Shown: positions 48,801-57,486, counted from the first letter of the stretch. The stretch is DNA of 64,000 nt from Streptomyces rishiriensis (GCF_003112535.1 NZ_BEWA01000012.1:496001-560000), one strand, 5' to 3'. Numbers and translations: made by a program. The notes: a model not told the origin generated them from the sequence alone.

Positions 48801-49968
48801 AGGTGCGTTCAACTATGAGGGCACCGACTACAAGGACCAGACATTCCGGATCAGCGCCGATCCGAGCGTGGCCGGATCCAGCGTGCGCGTCCGCCTGTCG
48901 AACGCCCTCGGCCGGACCCCTCTGACCATCGACCACACCACCCTCGCCACCCAGTCCTTCGACGCGGCACCGACGGCGACGCCCTCCGACCTGACGTTCA
49001 ACGGTGGCAGCAGGTCCGTGACGATTCCGGTCGGCGGCGAGATCTACAGCGATCCAGTGAGCTACCCGGCAACGCCCGGCAAGCGCCTCATGGTCAGCCT
49101 GCACCTGGTGAACGACGTGCCGTATCTCGTTCAGCACAGCTGGGCGGGGGCGGCCACCATGTGGGTCAGCGCCGTCGGCTCCGGCGACCACACCGCGGAC
49201 ACCGCGGACACCGCCTTCAGCGGAAGCGGCGTCAACTCGGGGTACTTCACCGACATCCTCACCGGCATCGACGTCGTCACCGGCGACGCCCGCCCCACGG
49301 TGGCGGTGCTCGGCGACAACCTGGTCGATCCCTTCGCCGATGCCACCACGCCCGTTCTGACGGCGCCGCGCCTCGCCGACGCCCTGGCGGCCGCGCTCCG
49401 CGGCAACGCACAGAGCGTTCCCGACTACGGCGTCGTCGCCTCCGGCATCGAGAACAACCGCCTGACGACGGAACAGGCGCGAGGCGGCCCGGCGGCGCTC
49501 ACCCGGCTCGACCGGGACGTGCTCGCGCTGCCGGACGTCACTAGCGTCGTCGTGGACGAGGGGCTGGCCGACGTCGTGTCCGGTGCCGACGACACGAACC
49601 TGGACGCCTCCTACACGGTGCTGCTCGACCAGCTGAGGGGATGGGGAATCAAGGTCGTTTTCACCACCCTCACCCCGTGCAACGGATACGCCCCCTGCAC
49701 GGCCGCCGTGGACCGGAACCGGCTCGACGTCAACACCTGGATCACCGACCAGCCCAACTTCGTCACACCCACGGTGAGCGTCGTGGACACGGAGGCCGCG
49801 GTCGCCGTCCCGGACCCGGCGAGCACCACCGACCCCCCGGCCCTGAAACTGAACGGCGACCCTGCGCCCGCCGACTTCGACACGGGCGATCATGTCAACC
49901 TCACGGTCGACGGCTACCGGGCGCTCGCCGACACCTTCGACATCACCACGCTGGGGCCGGACACGTAG
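45802..49968 (+). CDS. Large secreted DNRLRE-domain protein with a catalytically degenerate SGNH-hydrolase domain
   Basis: A 1388-residue protein with a signal peptide (cleavage about ATA-DE at 35). It has a beta-rich N-part (about 110-330), a DNRLRE-like segment (about 390-515: YFQLAIPSGVWGAHIVAATV, TWNNRPALATYLASKSF), Ig-like repeats (about 540-740) and a carbohydrate-esterase-associated region (about 800-1160). The C-terminal SGNH fold (1165-1388) has lost its catalytic residues: GDS is G-D-N (Asn1173), the GxND block is G-L-A-D, and the DxxH end is D-H-V-N (Asn1366). It is divergent from the Rhs gene with a 181-nt shared promoter region. ATG 45802 has GGGGGGAA 6 nt upstream. A surface scaffold or binding role is more likely than hydrolysis. 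Confidence 0.85.
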   Translation: MHERRIRSRFRTTAVALALLLPASLAGLTATPATADEAPAGVGTPSGTKPAPPLPSSPSTAPLGTARPADDSGLTKEQQAALAAAQTKAGATGGPITVDALTTETATVQANPTGTVTWTTSLLPQRVLKGGTWVPVDATLQQNSDGGYSPKAAAEPLTFSGGGDQPLVSMTSGETRLAFSWPQKLPTPTVSGATIIYPDVLKDVDLRLTANTIGGFSEVIVVKTSAAAAASSLAKLKLTTHTEGVTVSDDGHDNLQAATPGGQVLFSAPQPLMWDSSTDGTSSRLLSRSAETAGTESAAAGSGSASPGRGAQVARVADDVTGSTLSLTPDQSLLTNSATRYPVYIDPTWNPHNASGGKQHYIETQQGCPSAKNYDSTQYGDPGVGYNSWSGCIGDERSYFQLAIPSGVWGAHIVAATVNVKENYSASCSLSSDIKLYLAGSFGSGTTWNNRPALATYLASKSFGPACSSEPSGGFSVTSTIAKKAAAKNSSWTFALVNSQESNSDGNYFKRFANNPSMSIEYNHVPKPPGTLAAKFGTHSVGCGTTTPYPVIGKTLVTTPPTLNAVISDDDKDALAATYKYWVGSGTAATTTSATVASGSNAPKQLSSSFMSGLRTGNVVSWNVTSSDGKDSSATSSTCHFTVDLSAPAAPAVSSVGGLYPEDADGKTAAGTPGQFTLSTDSATKFLYALDITPPTSNTPSSETATASGNAATVILTPTAPGTHTLYVYAVDSAGNVSTQQQYQFTALGHAGKTYSSLQAAFDNTAVTDDTRPSAGDADGTGATMSLQDLKAVGWQPGGRVTVDGAAFTLPNFGSTAGDNVMAAHQTIQMTGTSGRALVFLGFSTYGMIGSQRADDDYSSPAVPDGTSVSGTECTLGNGQYEDCRAGGPYGSVAYADGSTTQPYHLTVPDWVYGSNALAAVTLPHRNHTTGAQEARSTNVYAFAVPLKPGAQISSVTLPDLSDSARQYVPGLHLFGMAVRDTSAAPNGTKWTGAWSAPNEGAFNYEGTDYKDQTFRISADPSVAGSSVRVRLSNALGRTPLTIDHTTLATQSFDAAPTATPSDLTFNGGSRSVTIPVGGEIYSDPVSYPATPGKRLMVSLHLVNDVPYLVQHSWAGAATMWVSAVGSGDHTADTADTAFSGSGVNSGYFTDILTGIDVVTGDARPTVAVLGDNLVDPFADATTPVLTAPRLADALAAALRGNAQSVPDYGVVASGIENNRLTTEQARGGPAALTRLDRDVLALPDVTSVVVDEGLADVVSGADDTNLDASYTVLLDQLRGWGIKVVFTTLTPCNGYAPCTAAVDRNRLDVNTWITDQPNFVTPTVSVVDTEAAVAVPDPASTTDPPALKLNGDPAPADFDTGDHVNLTVDGYRALADTFDITTLGPDT

Positions 49969-50002
49969 GCGGGCTCACACTCCCCCCGCCCCCGGCCACC
50001 CG

Positions 50003-50590
50003 TCACAGCCCCCGGCCCATCGCGTCCCGGCACAGCAGGCGCAGGGAGCCGTGGCCGGCGTGGCAGCGGCGGGCCTCGTCGAGGGGTTCCCAGAGGCGGC
50101 CGTCGGGAGTGCGGACCCAGTGGTCGCCTCCGGAGGACCACCACTCGGCGCCGGTCCGGCGGACGATCACCTCGCCGGCGTACGCCCCGAGTCCGCGCAG
50201 AAGGCCCTCCACGGCCGCGTAGGGCGTGCCCTCGCGTCGCAGGTCCTCGATCAGCCGGTCGACGCGCCACAGGCTCTGCGCCGAGTGGTCGAGCCGCGGT
50301 CGCATGCCCTCGGGGACGGCGGCCACCGCCTCGGCCGCCCACCGCACGGGCCTGGCGGCGGCGGAGGGGCGGGCGGGCCGCTCGGTCCGGTTGACGACGT
50401 CGGCCCGGTCGGGGCGGTGGGGTCCGGCGGTCCGGTCGGGGCGGTCGGGCCGCTCGGGCCGCTCGGGCCGGTCGGGGTGGTGGGGCCGGTCGGGCCGGTC
50501 GGGGTGGTGGGGCCGCTCGGGCCGGTCGGGGTGGTCGGGGTGGTGGGGGCGGTCGGGGTGGTCGGTCTGGTCGGTCGTCCTGCGGGTCAC
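50003..50590 (-). CDS. Hypothetical protein with Pro-rich HPDRP repeat N-terminus
   Basis: A 195-residue protein. Residues about 5-65 are a low-complexity His/Pro/Asp/Arg repeat (P-D-R-P-H-H-P-D-R-P units); the rest is a compact domain (RWAAEAVAAVPEGMRPRLDH, LWRVDRLIEDLRREGTPYAA, GGDHWVRTPDGRLWEPLDEA) I cannot name. The start is uncertain: GTG 50590 is used, with no good ribosome site, and upstream GTGs at about 50671 or 50701 are in frame and open. It lies 94 nt downstream of the next gene and may share its transcript. Confidence 0.55.
   Translation of the reverse strand: MTRRTTDQTDHPDRPHHPDHPDRPERPHHPDRPDRPHHPDRPERPERPDRPDRTAGPHRPDRADVVNRTERPARPSAAARPVRWAAEAVAAVPEGMRPRLDHSAQSLWRVDRLIEDLRREGTPYAAVEGLLRGLGAYAGEVIVRRTGAEWWSSGGDHWVRTPDGRLWEPLDEARRCHAGHGSLRLLCRDAMGRGL
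50403..50575. repeat. GC-rich imperfect tandem repeat (GGTCGGGGTGGT / GGCCGGTCG units)
   Basis: Degenerate 9- to 15-bp units that encode the Pro-Asp-Arg-Pro-type repeats on the minus strand. Copy number is likely variable. Confidence 0.75.
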
Positions 50591-50684
50591 ACTGGGAAGA
50601 GCGAGGGCGTCGCGGGTTGTGTCACTCGGATCCGGGGCCTTCCCAGGACCGGCGCAGGACCGACCCACGTCCCCCGCACCGCGC

Positions 50685-51239
50685 TCACGTACGTCCACGA
50701 GCGCGGCGCGACACCACCGCGCGCAGCACCCGGCGGCCCTCGGTGGACACCTCCAGCGCGCGGCGCAGTCCGCTCGCGCCGTGACCGGCGAGGACCTCCA
50801 GGACGGTGACCTGGCGGCGCAGTTCGGCGGCGACGAGCGGCGACATGCCCTCGGTGCGGCCCTCACGGCGGGAGTCGACCGGGGCGCCGTCCGCCGCCGG
50901 GTCGAGCAGGCGGTGGATCTGGAGCGAGGCGACGGAGCAGGCGTCGGCCCACACCCGCACCCCGGCGGCGCGCCGGTCCTCGGGGGCGGCGGCCAGCATC
51001 CGGTGGGCGAGGAGCCCGGCCTCGTCGCCCTGCGCCGGAGGGGCGCCCAGCTTGTCGCGCGCCCGTTCCACCAGCTCGCCCCAGTCGGCCGCGTCGGAAT
51101 CCTCCGTGAGGTTGCCCCACAGGGGCCGCAGGATCTCGTCGTCGCCCCCCAGCAGGGGTATGCAGCGATCCAAACAAGCCAGCCCGCTGGCCGCCAGTCC
51201 GCGCTCGTCGGCCTGAGCGATCAGTTCCACCAGGCTCAT
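50685..51239 (-). CDS. Hypothetical protein (all-helical)
   Basis: A 184-residue soluble protein, mostly helical and Leu/Ala/Arg-rich (SLVELIAQADERGLAASGLA, LRRQVTVLEVLAGHGASGLR). ATG 51239 has GGAGG 5-6 nt upstream, a strong start. It contains LDRCIPLLGGDDEILRPLWG, which is reminiscent of conserved actinobacterial proteins of unknown function; no catalytic motif is visible. First of a probable two-gene unit. Confidence 0.65.
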   Translation of the reverse strand: MSLVELIAQADERGLAASGLACLDRCIPLLGGDDEILRPLWGNLTEDSDAADWGELVERARDKLGAPPAQGDEAGLLAHRMLAAAPEDRRAAGVRVWADACSVASLQIHRLLDPAADGAPVDSRREGRTEGMSPLVAAELRRQVTVLEVLAGHGASGLRRALEVSTEGRRVLRAVVSRRARGRT

Positions 51240-51361
51240 CCACGCCTCCCTCGCCAGGGCGCCTTCCTTACGGAGCCCGCACTTCCCCTTACTGCGCGCG
51301 ACAGGCCAGGAGTGTCACAGGGGATCGTTTCGGCCAACTCCGAAGACGTCCGGCGAGGTGC

Positions 51362-53062
51362 TCAGCCCAGCCTGTTCGCCAGTGCCGTGAACTGCGTCCA
51401 GGACAGTCCCGGCGTCCCGGCGTCCCACAGTTTCTGCGAGGTCGCCCGCAGCGGCATCCGGATGCCGGCCGCGACCTGGGCCTGCGTCTGGGAGTTCGCG
51501 AGGTCGCACCAGACCGAGAGGGAGCCGCCGAGGATCTGGCGGTCGTACTTCGCGGCCACCGGCGTCGTGCCGCGCAGCACCCGCGGGGTCCACTGCTCGT
51601 AGATGCGCCGCCCGGTGGGATAGGCGAAGCCGTTGGGCTCGCCGAGGACGTAGTACAGGTACTCGTCGTTGTAGTTGAGCATCTTGCGCCCCGCGCCCAG
51701 GTACTCGGCCGGCGGGCGCGCCCCGATCTCCTTGCCGGTCCAGTACGCGACCACGAGGTCGGACGCCGGCTTGACCGACGTGCCGCGGAAGAAGCCGTCG
51801 TTCCAGACCCGCATGGTCCGGTCGTGGGCGCGGACGGTGTCGGCGCGGTCGTTGAGCCAGCCGGTGGTGAGGTCGGCCACGCCCGCGCCGGAGCCGTACC
51901 GGGCGTGCGCCGCGGCGGCGAGCTGGGGGTAGGAGGCGGCCGGGCTGGACACCGTCAGGGCCTGGTACTCGTCGCCGCCGAGATGCCAGTAGGCGCCGGG
52001 GAACACGTCGGCGTACTCGTCGAGCAGGTCGTCGAGGAGGTTCGCGGAGGCCTGCTTGGAGATGTCGATCGCCCCGCGGGTGGCCACTCCGTTCACGTTG
52101 CGCAGCTGCAGCTCGGGATGGGCGGCGAGGACGGCGCCCAGGTGTCCCGGCGAGTCGATCTCCGGCACGACGGTGATGTGCCGGCTCGCCGCGAGGTCGA
52201 CGATCTTCTTCACCTGGGCCTTGGTGAGGTGCTGGCGGGCGACGATCTCCGGGTGGCTGGCGGACTCGATCCGGAAGGACTGGTCGTCGGAGAAGTGCAG
52301 GCCGAGCTGGTTGTACTTGAGGTCGCCGAGTTCGCGCACCCGGTCCTCGATCCAGGCGGGGCTGAAGTACTTGCGCGCGATGTCCAGCGTGAACCCGCGC
52401 TGCGGTTTGGCCGGCTGGTCGCGCACGACGCCCTCGGGGGCCCTGCCGCCGCCGTGCACCTCCTGCTTGAGGGTGCGGGTGCCGTAGAAGACGCCGGCGT
52501 CGGAGGGTCCGCTGACGGTGACCCGCCCGCCGCGCACGGTCATGGTGTACGACTCCGGGTTCGCGCCCCCGCCGCCGTTGAGCGCCAGTCGCAGGTCCCC
52601 GGCGCGCACGTCGTTCTTCTGCCCGGCGTACGTCATTCCCAGCTCGCCGGCGATCAGCCGTCCCTCGTCGGCGAGGCCGGCGTCGCTCACCACGACCCGG
52701 CGGCCGGCCGCGGGGCGCCAGCCCGGGCCGCGCGCCGGGGTGTGGGAGCGGACGGCGGGGATGGTCCGGGGCGCGGTGGACAGGGCGTACGAGCGGCTGG
52801 GCGTCGGCGCCGCGGGCGGCACGGCGGCCGAGGCGACGGAGTCGCCGGCCGAGGTCCCGGCGGTCTGCCGGGAGGCCGCCGAGCCGGCGGGCGTGCCGGA
52901 GCCCTCTCCCGACGAGGCCCACACGCCCAGCCCGACGCCGAGCGCGGCGACCAGTGCGCCCGCCGTCAGCGCCCGCAGCGCAACCGTTCGCTGCGGCCCG
53001 CGCCGCGGTCCGCGCCTCGGCTCTGTCTTCGGCGCCGGGCGCCGATGCCTGTGCCTGCTCAC
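51362..53062 (-). CDS. Secreted GH20 beta-N-acetylhexosaminidase
   Basis: A 566-residue exo-glycosidase that releases terminal GlcNAc/GalNAc from chitooligosaccharides or glycans. An Arg-rich N-terminus plus membrane helix (LRALTAGALVAALGVGLGVWA) acts as signal or anchor, then a 60-residue Ser/Thr/Ala linker, the GH20b domain (about 120-215), and the catalytic barrel: GFTLDIARKYFSPAWIEDRV, HFSDDQSFRIE, VPEIDSPGHLGAVL, and the catalytic Asp-Glu in WHLGGDEY, with WNDGFF and SLSVWCDLAN lining the site. It uses substrate-assisted retaining chemistry. GTG 53062; no dre-type DasR site was found upstream. Confidence 0.92.
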   Translation of the reverse strand: MSRHRHRRPAPKTEPRRGPRRGPQRTVALRALTAGALVAALGVGLGVWASSGEGSGTPAGSAASRQTAGTSAGDSVASAAVPPAAPTPSRSYALSTAPRTIPAVRSHTPARGPGWRPAAGRRVVVSDAGLADEGRLIAGELGMTYAGQKNDVRAGDLRLALNGGGGANPESYTMTVRGGRVTVSGPSDAGVFYGTRTLKQEVHGGGRAPEGVVRDQPAKPQRGFTLDIARKYFSPAWIEDRVRELGDLKYNQLGLHFSDDQSFRIESASHPEIVARQHLTKAQVKKIVDLAASRHITVVPEIDSPGHLGAVLAAHPELQLRNVNGVATRGAIDISKQASANLLDDLLDEYADVFPGAYWHLGGDEYQALTVSSPAASYPQLAAAAHARYGSGAGVADLTTGWLNDRADTVRAHDRTMRVWNDGFFRGTSVKPASDLVVAYWTGKEIGARPPAEYLGAGRKMLNYNDEYLYYVLGEPNGFAYPTGRRIYEQWTPRVLRGTTPVAAKYDRQILGGSLSVWCDLANSQTQAQVAAGIRMPLRATSQKLWDAGTPGLSWTQFTALANRLG

Positions 53063-53239
53063 CCCGCCAACCGTACGACCCTCACCCGGGGAAGGCGCGT
53101 CGAAGACCGCGTGACGGGGTCCACGACACGTTCTGAAACTCTCTCGTTCGAGTGAAATTCGGGCGTCCGTCAGACACGTACTGACCGCTCTCGATAACGT
53201 AGCGACACATCCTTCACTGCATCCCCTGCCACATCACAC

Positions 53240-53794
53240 GTGACGCGAGGATCCACGCTGCCTGCGCACCCTCTCTCCCCTCTCTCCGGCTGCCTCGCCA
53301 TACCGGCGCAGACCCGGACCTCACCCGCGCCCCTGCTCGACGGCTTCAACACCGCCCCCGTCGACGAGGTGCACCGCACCCTCCTCGCCTGCCTCCGCAG
53401 TCTCAGCTGGGCCCACCGGGTCGCCGACCACCGCCCCTACCCGACCCTCGACGCCCTCCTGGCCGCGTCGGACGAGGCCGCATACGACCTGACCTGGGGC
53501 GATCTGGCGGAGGCGCTGGCCGCGGAGACCCTCCCCGCCCTGCCGGAGGACGCGTACGGCGCGGCCCACACGGCCCTGAGCGCGGCGCACGCGGCCTACG
53601 AGGCCCGTTTCGGTCACGCCTTCGTCATCAGCCTGGCGGCCGTCCCGCCGGACGAACGCCTGGATTACGTCCTGGAAGCCATCCGGTCACGATTGGCGAA
53701 CGATCGGGACGACGAACGGGTGGTGGCGGCGGAGGAGCTGCGCCGCCTCGGAAGAGCGCGGCTGGTGAGCCGCTTCAGGGGCGCGGGGGTCTGA
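53240..53794 (+). CDS. 2-oxo-4-hydroxy-4-carboxy-5-ureidoimidazoline (OHCU) decarboxylase
   Basis: A 184-residue UraD-like protein. The family core is visible: LLDGFNTAPVDEVHRTLLAC, HRPYPTLDALLAASDEAAYD, the CQ-helix position, EARFGHAFVISLAAV (the F-G-x-x-F block) and RLANDRDDERVVAAEELRRL. It converts OHCU to S-allantoin in the purine catabolic pathway, soluble. GTG 53240 gives about 30 residues before the fold and a later start is possible. Other urate-pathway genes are not in the window. Confidence 0.8.
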   Translation: MTRGSTLPAHPLSPLSGCLAIPAQTRTSPAPLLDGFNTAPVDEVHRTLLACLRSLSWAHRVADHRPYPTLDALLAASDEAAYDLTWGDLAEALAAETLPALPEDAYGAAHTALSAAHAAYEARFGHAFVISLAAVPPDERLDYVLEAIRSRLANDRDDERVVAAEELRRLGRARLVSRFRGAGV

Positions 53795-54064
53795 TCCGCG
53801 GGACTGCGCCGCGGAGCGGAGCGGCCACGAGGGATCCCCACAGCGCGCGTAACACCACAATCCATGACAGAAGGCCGCACAACCCTTGCCGCAGGTCCGG
53901 GGCGCTCACCCATACGCGTGCCACTTTGATCACACCGGTAGGCCCGGCGTAAGCCCAGCGCCGGTGCATCGCTACGATGCTGGGGGCCGGTGGACCGTAC
54001 CCGGCCGGGCCCGTCCGACGCCGAAGCCGGCAGGCCCCAATCCCCGCTCCCGGAGGGTTCTTCC

Positions 54065-54445
54065 GTGCCGGCTGGAACGCTGTACCGCGGCCGGGAAGGA
54101 ATGTGGTCCTGGGTGGCTCATCGAGTCACCGGCGTCCTCATCTTCTTCTTCCTGTTCGTCCACGTGCTCGACACCGCGCTCGTGCGTGTCTCCCCCGAGG
54201 ACTACGACAAGGTCGTAGCCACCTACAAGACCCCGATCGTCGCGCTGCTGGAGTACGGCCTCGTCGCCGCCATCCTCTTCCACGCGCTCAACGGTCTGCG
54301 CGTCATCGCCGTCGACTTCTGGTCGAAGGGCCCGCGCTACCAGAAGCAGATGCTCTGGAGCGTCGTCGGCCTGTGGCTCGTGCTGATGCTCGGGGCGATC
54401 TACCCCGTTCTCGGGCACGCCGCTCGTGAACTGTTCGGGAGCTGA
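54065..54445 (+). CDS. sdhC: Succinate dehydrogenase cytochrome b subunit
   Basis: A 126-residue membrane anchor of complex II with three helices. WSWVAHRVTGVLIFFFLFVH carries the conserved Ser and Arg of the quinone/heme site, and LVAAILFHALNGLRVIAVDF the heme-ligand His. GTG 54065 has GGAGGG 8 nt upstream; the longer frame from 53990 has no ribosome site. First gene of the sdhCDAB operon. No strong promoter was fixed; TTGATC (53926-53931) and TACGAT (53973-53978) are weak candidates. Confidence 0.93.
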   Translation: MPAGTLYRGREGMWSWVAHRVTGVLIFFFLFVHVLDTALVRVSPEDYDKVVATYKTPIVALLEYGLVAAILFHALNGLRVIAVDFWSKGPRYQKQMLWSVVGLWLVLMLGAIYPVLGHAARELFGS

Positions 54446-54450
54446 CACCG

Positions 54451-54933
54451 ATGGCCACCACTGAATCCACCGCTGCCGGGATCGGCCCCGTCGAGGACGG
54501 CTCGTTCTACAACGTCGACAACCCGGCGCCCGTCATCGAGGCCCCGCGCAAGCGCACGAGGAAGACCCCGAAGTCCACGCGGGGCAACTTCGAGATGGCC
54601 GCCTGGCTGTTCATGCGCCTGTCCGGCGTCGTGCTGGTCGTCCTGGTCCTGGGTCACCTGCTGATCCAGCTCGTCCTGGACGGCGGCGTCTCCAAGATCG
54701 GCTTCGCTTTCGTGGCCGGCCGCTGGGCCTCCCCGTTCTGGCAGGTCTGGGACCTGCTGATGCTGTGGCTCGCGATGCTGCACGGCGCGAACGGTCTGCG
54801 CACGGTCGTCAACGACTACGCGGAGCGCGCGAACACCCGGCTCTGGCTGAAGGGCCTGCTCTACACCGCCACGGTGTTCACCATCCTGCTGGGCACGCTG
54901 GTGATCTTCACCTTCGACCCGAACATCCGCTAG
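54451..54933 (+). CDS. sdhD: Succinate dehydrogenase hydrophobic membrane anchor subunit
   Basis: A 160-residue partner of SdhC. A 45-residue cytoplasmic tail (RKRTRKTPKSTR) precedes three helices; LFMRLSGVVLVVLVLGHLLI holds the Arg/Ser and His of the heme/quinone site, and LWLAMLHGANGLRTVVNDYA the second His. ATG 54451 is 5 nt after sdhC with GGGAG 9 nt upstream. Together the anchors pass electrons from the iron-sulfur subunit to menaquinone. Confidence 0.93.
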   Translation: MATTESTAAGIGPVEDGSFYNVDNPAPVIEAPRKRTRKTPKSTRGNFEMAAWLFMRLSGVVLVVLVLGHLLIQLVLDGGVSKIGFAFVAGRWASPFWQVWDLLMLWLAMLHGANGLRTVVNDYAERANTRLWLKGLLYTATVFTILLGTLVIFTFDPNIR

Positions 54934-54952
54934 GCACGGGGTTGCGAGAATC

Positions 54953-56707
54953 ATGAAGATCCACAAGTACGACACCGTCATCGTCGGCGCCGGCGGCGCC
55001 GGTATGCGCGCCGCCATCGAGTCGACGAAGCGCAGCCGCACCGCCGTGCTGACCAAGCTCTACCCCACCCGCTCCCACACGGGCGCAGCGCAGGGCGGCA
55101 TGGCCGCAGCCCTCGCCAACGTGGAGGAGGACAACTGGGAGTGGCACACCTTCGACACGGTCAAGGGCGGTGACTACCTGGTCGACCAGGACGCCGCCGA
55201 GATCCTGGCGAAGGAGGCCATCGACTCCGTCCTCGACCTGGAGAAGATGGGCCTGCCGTTCAACCGGACGCCCGACGGCACGATCGACCAGCGCCGCTTC
55301 GGCGGTCACAGCCGCAACCACGGCGAGGCCCCGGTCCGCCGGTCCTGCTACGCGGCCGACCGCACCGGTCACATGATCCTGCAGACGCTGTACCAGAACT
55401 GCGTGAAGGAGGGCGTGGAGTTCTACAACGAGTTCTACGTCCTCGACCAGCTGATCACCGAGGTCGACGGCGTCAAGCGGTCGGCCGGCGTCGTGGCGTA
55501 CGAGCTGGCCACCGGCGAGATCCACGTCTTCCAGGCGAAGGCCGTGATCTACGCGTCCGGCGGCTGCGGCAAGTTCTTCAAGGTGACGTCGAACGCGCAC
55601 ACCCTGACCGGTGACGGCCAGGCGGCCGTGTACCGGCGCGGGCTGCCGCTGGAGGACATGGAGTTCTTCCAGTTCCACCCGACCGGCATCTGGCGCATGG
55701 GCATCCTTCTGACGGAGGGCGCCCGCGGTGAGGGCGGCATCCTGCGCAACAAGGACGGCGAGCGCTTCATGGAGAAGTACGCGCCGGTGATGAAGGACCT
55801 GGCGTCGCGCGACGTCGTATCCCGGTCCATCTACACGGAGATCCGGGAGGGCCGCGGCTGCGGTCCCGAGGGCGACCACGTCTACCTGGACCTCACCCAC
55901 CTCCCGCCGGAGCAGCTGGACGCGAAGCTCCCGGACATCACGGAGTTCGCGCGCACCTACCTCGGCATCGAGCCGTACACGGACCCGATCCCGATCCAGC
56001 CCACCGCGCACTACGCCATGGGCGGCATCCCGACGAACGTCGAGGGTGAGGTCCTCAGGGACAACACCACGGTCGTCCCGGGCCTGTACGCGGCCGGCGA
56101 GGTCGCCTGCGTGTCGGTGCACGGCGCGAACCGCCTGGGCACGAACTCGCTGCTGGACATCAACGTCTTCGGCCGCCGGGCGGGCATCGCCGCCGCGGAG
56201 TACAGCCAGAAGGCGGACTTCGTCGAGCTGCCGGAGAACCCGGCCGAGCTGGTCGTCGCCCAGGTGGAGCGGCTGCGGGCGTCGACGGGCACCGAGCGCG
56301 TGTCGGTCCTGCGCCGCGAGCTGCAGGAGACCATGGACGCGAACGTCATGGTGTTCCGCACGGAGCAGACGATCAAGACGGCGGTCGAGAAGATCGCCGA
56401 GCTGCGCGAGCGCTACAAGAACGTGTCGATCCAGGACAAGGGCAAGCGGTTCAACACGGACCTGCTGGAGGCCGTCGAGCTGGGCAACCTCCTGGACCTG
56501 GCCGAGGTCATGGCGGTCTCCGCGCTGGCCCGCAAGGAGTCCCGCGGCGGTCACTACCGCGAGGACTACCCCAACCGCGACGACGTCAACTTCATGCGCC
56601 ACACCATGGCGTACCGCGAGGTGGGCGACGACGGCACCGAGACGGTCCGTCTCGACTACAAGCCGGTCGTCCAGACCCGCTACCAGCCGATGGAGCGTAA
56701 GTACTGA
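54953..56707 (+). CDS. sdhA: Succinate dehydrogenase flavoprotein subunit
   Basis: A 584-residue FAD subunit oxidising succinate to fumarate. The FAD dinucleotide fold is DTVIVGAGGAGMRAAIES; the covalent flavin His is in SHTGAAQGGM; the active-site regions are FHPTGIWRMGILLTEGARGE and PTAHYAMGGIPTN; the capping/flavin end is VHGANRLGTNSLLDINVFGR, and the C-terminal helical domain is normal. No truncation. ATG 54953, 19 nt after sdhD; the stop overlaps sdhB by 1 nt. Confidence 0.97.
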   Translation: MKIHKYDTVIVGAGGAGMRAAIESTKRSRTAVLTKLYPTRSHTGAAQGGMAAALANVEEDNWEWHTFDTVKGGDYLVDQDAAEILAKEAIDSVLDLEKMGLPFNRTPDGTIDQRRFGGHSRNHGEAPVRRSCYAADRTGHMILQTLYQNCVKEGVEFYNEFYVLDQLITEVDGVKRSAGVVAYELATGEIHVFQAKAVIYASGGCGKFFKVTSNAHTLTGDGQAAVYRRGLPLEDMEFFQFHPTGIWRMGILLTEGARGEGGILRNKDGERFMEKYAPVMKDLASRDVVSRSIYTEIREGRGCGPEGDHVYLDLTHLPPEQLDAKLPDITEFARTYLGIEPYTDPIPIQPTAHYAMGGIPTNVEGEVLRDNTTVVPGLYAAGEVACVSVHGANRLGTNSLLDINVFGRRAGIAAAEYSQKADFVELPENPAELVVAQVERLRASTGTERVSVLRRELQETMDANVMVFRTEQTIKTAVEKIAELRERYKNVSIQDKGKRFNTDLLEAVELGNLLDLAEVMAVSALARKESRGGHYREDYPNRDDVNFMRHTMAYREVGDDGTETVRLDYKPVVQTRYQPMERKY

Positions 56708-57486
56708 TGGCAACCCCGACCCTCGACAAGGCGGACGCGGCCGGTGCCCCCGAGCCCGGCTTCGCCGACTCCCCGTACATCACGGTCACCCTCCGCGTAC
56801 GCCGCTTCAACCCCGAGGTCTCGGCCGAGGCGGTCTGGGAAGACTTCCAGCTGGAGATCGACCCGAAGGAGCGCGTCCTCGACGCCCTCCACAAGATCAA
56901 GTGGGACGTCGACGGCACCCTCACCTTCCGCCGTTCCTGCGCCCACGGCATCTGCGGCTCGGACGCGATGCGGATCAACGGCAAGAACCGTCTGGCGTGC
57001 AAGACGCTGATCAAGGACATCAACCCCGCGAAGCCGATCACGGTCGAGCCCATCAAGGGTCTGACGGTCCTGAAGGACCTGGTCGTCGACATGGAGCCGT
57101 TCTTCCAGGCGTACCGCGACGTGATGCCCTTCCTGATCACGAAGGACACCAACGAGCCGACGCGCGAGCGCTTCCAGACCGCGGAGGACCGCGAGCGGTT
57201 CGACGACACGACCAAGTGCATCCTGTGCGCGGCGTGCACGTCGTCCTGCCCGGTGTTCTGGAACGACGGGCAGTACTTCGGCCCGGCGGCGATCGTGAAC
57301 GCCCACCGCTTCATCTTCGACTCGCGTGACGAGGCGGGCGAGCAGCGGCTGGAGATCCTGAACGACAAGGACGGCGTCTGGCGCTGCCGTACGACGTTCA
57401 ACTGCACGGACGCCTGCCCGCGTGGCATCGAGGTCACGAAGGCGATCCAGGAGGTGAAGCGGGCGCTGATCACGCGCCGCTTCTGA
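56707..57486 (+). CDS. sdhB: Succinate dehydrogenase iron-sulfur subunit
   Basis: A 259-residue three-cluster electron-transfer subunit. The [2Fe-2S] site is RRSCAHGICGSDAMRI with the further Cys in LACKT; [4Fe-4S] is CILCAACTSSCPVFW; [3Fe-4S] is CTDACPRGI. A 25-residue N-terminal extension is Pro/Ala-rich. ATG 56707 overlaps the sdhA stop (TGATG), ensuring equal amounts. Last gene of the operon, followed by a strong terminator. Confidence 0.97.
   Translation: MATPTLDKADAAGAPEPGFADSPYITVTLRVRRFNPEVSAEAVWEDFQLEIDPKERVLDALHKIKWDVDGTLTFRRSCAHGICGSDAMRINGKNRLACKTLIKDINPAKPITVEPIKGLTVLKDLVVDMEPFFQAYRDVMPFLITKDTNEPTRERFQTAEDRERFDDTTKCILCAACTSSCPVFWNDGQYFGPAAIVNAHRFIFDSRDEAGEQRLEILNDKDGVWRCRTTFNCTDACPRGIEVTKAIQEVKRALITRRF

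Noticed and set aside
50003..50866. Longer version of the HPDRP-repeat protein starting at 50866
   Set aside because: It would overlap the well-supported gene at 50685-51239 by 182 nt in another frame; a start near 50590-50701 is more economical.
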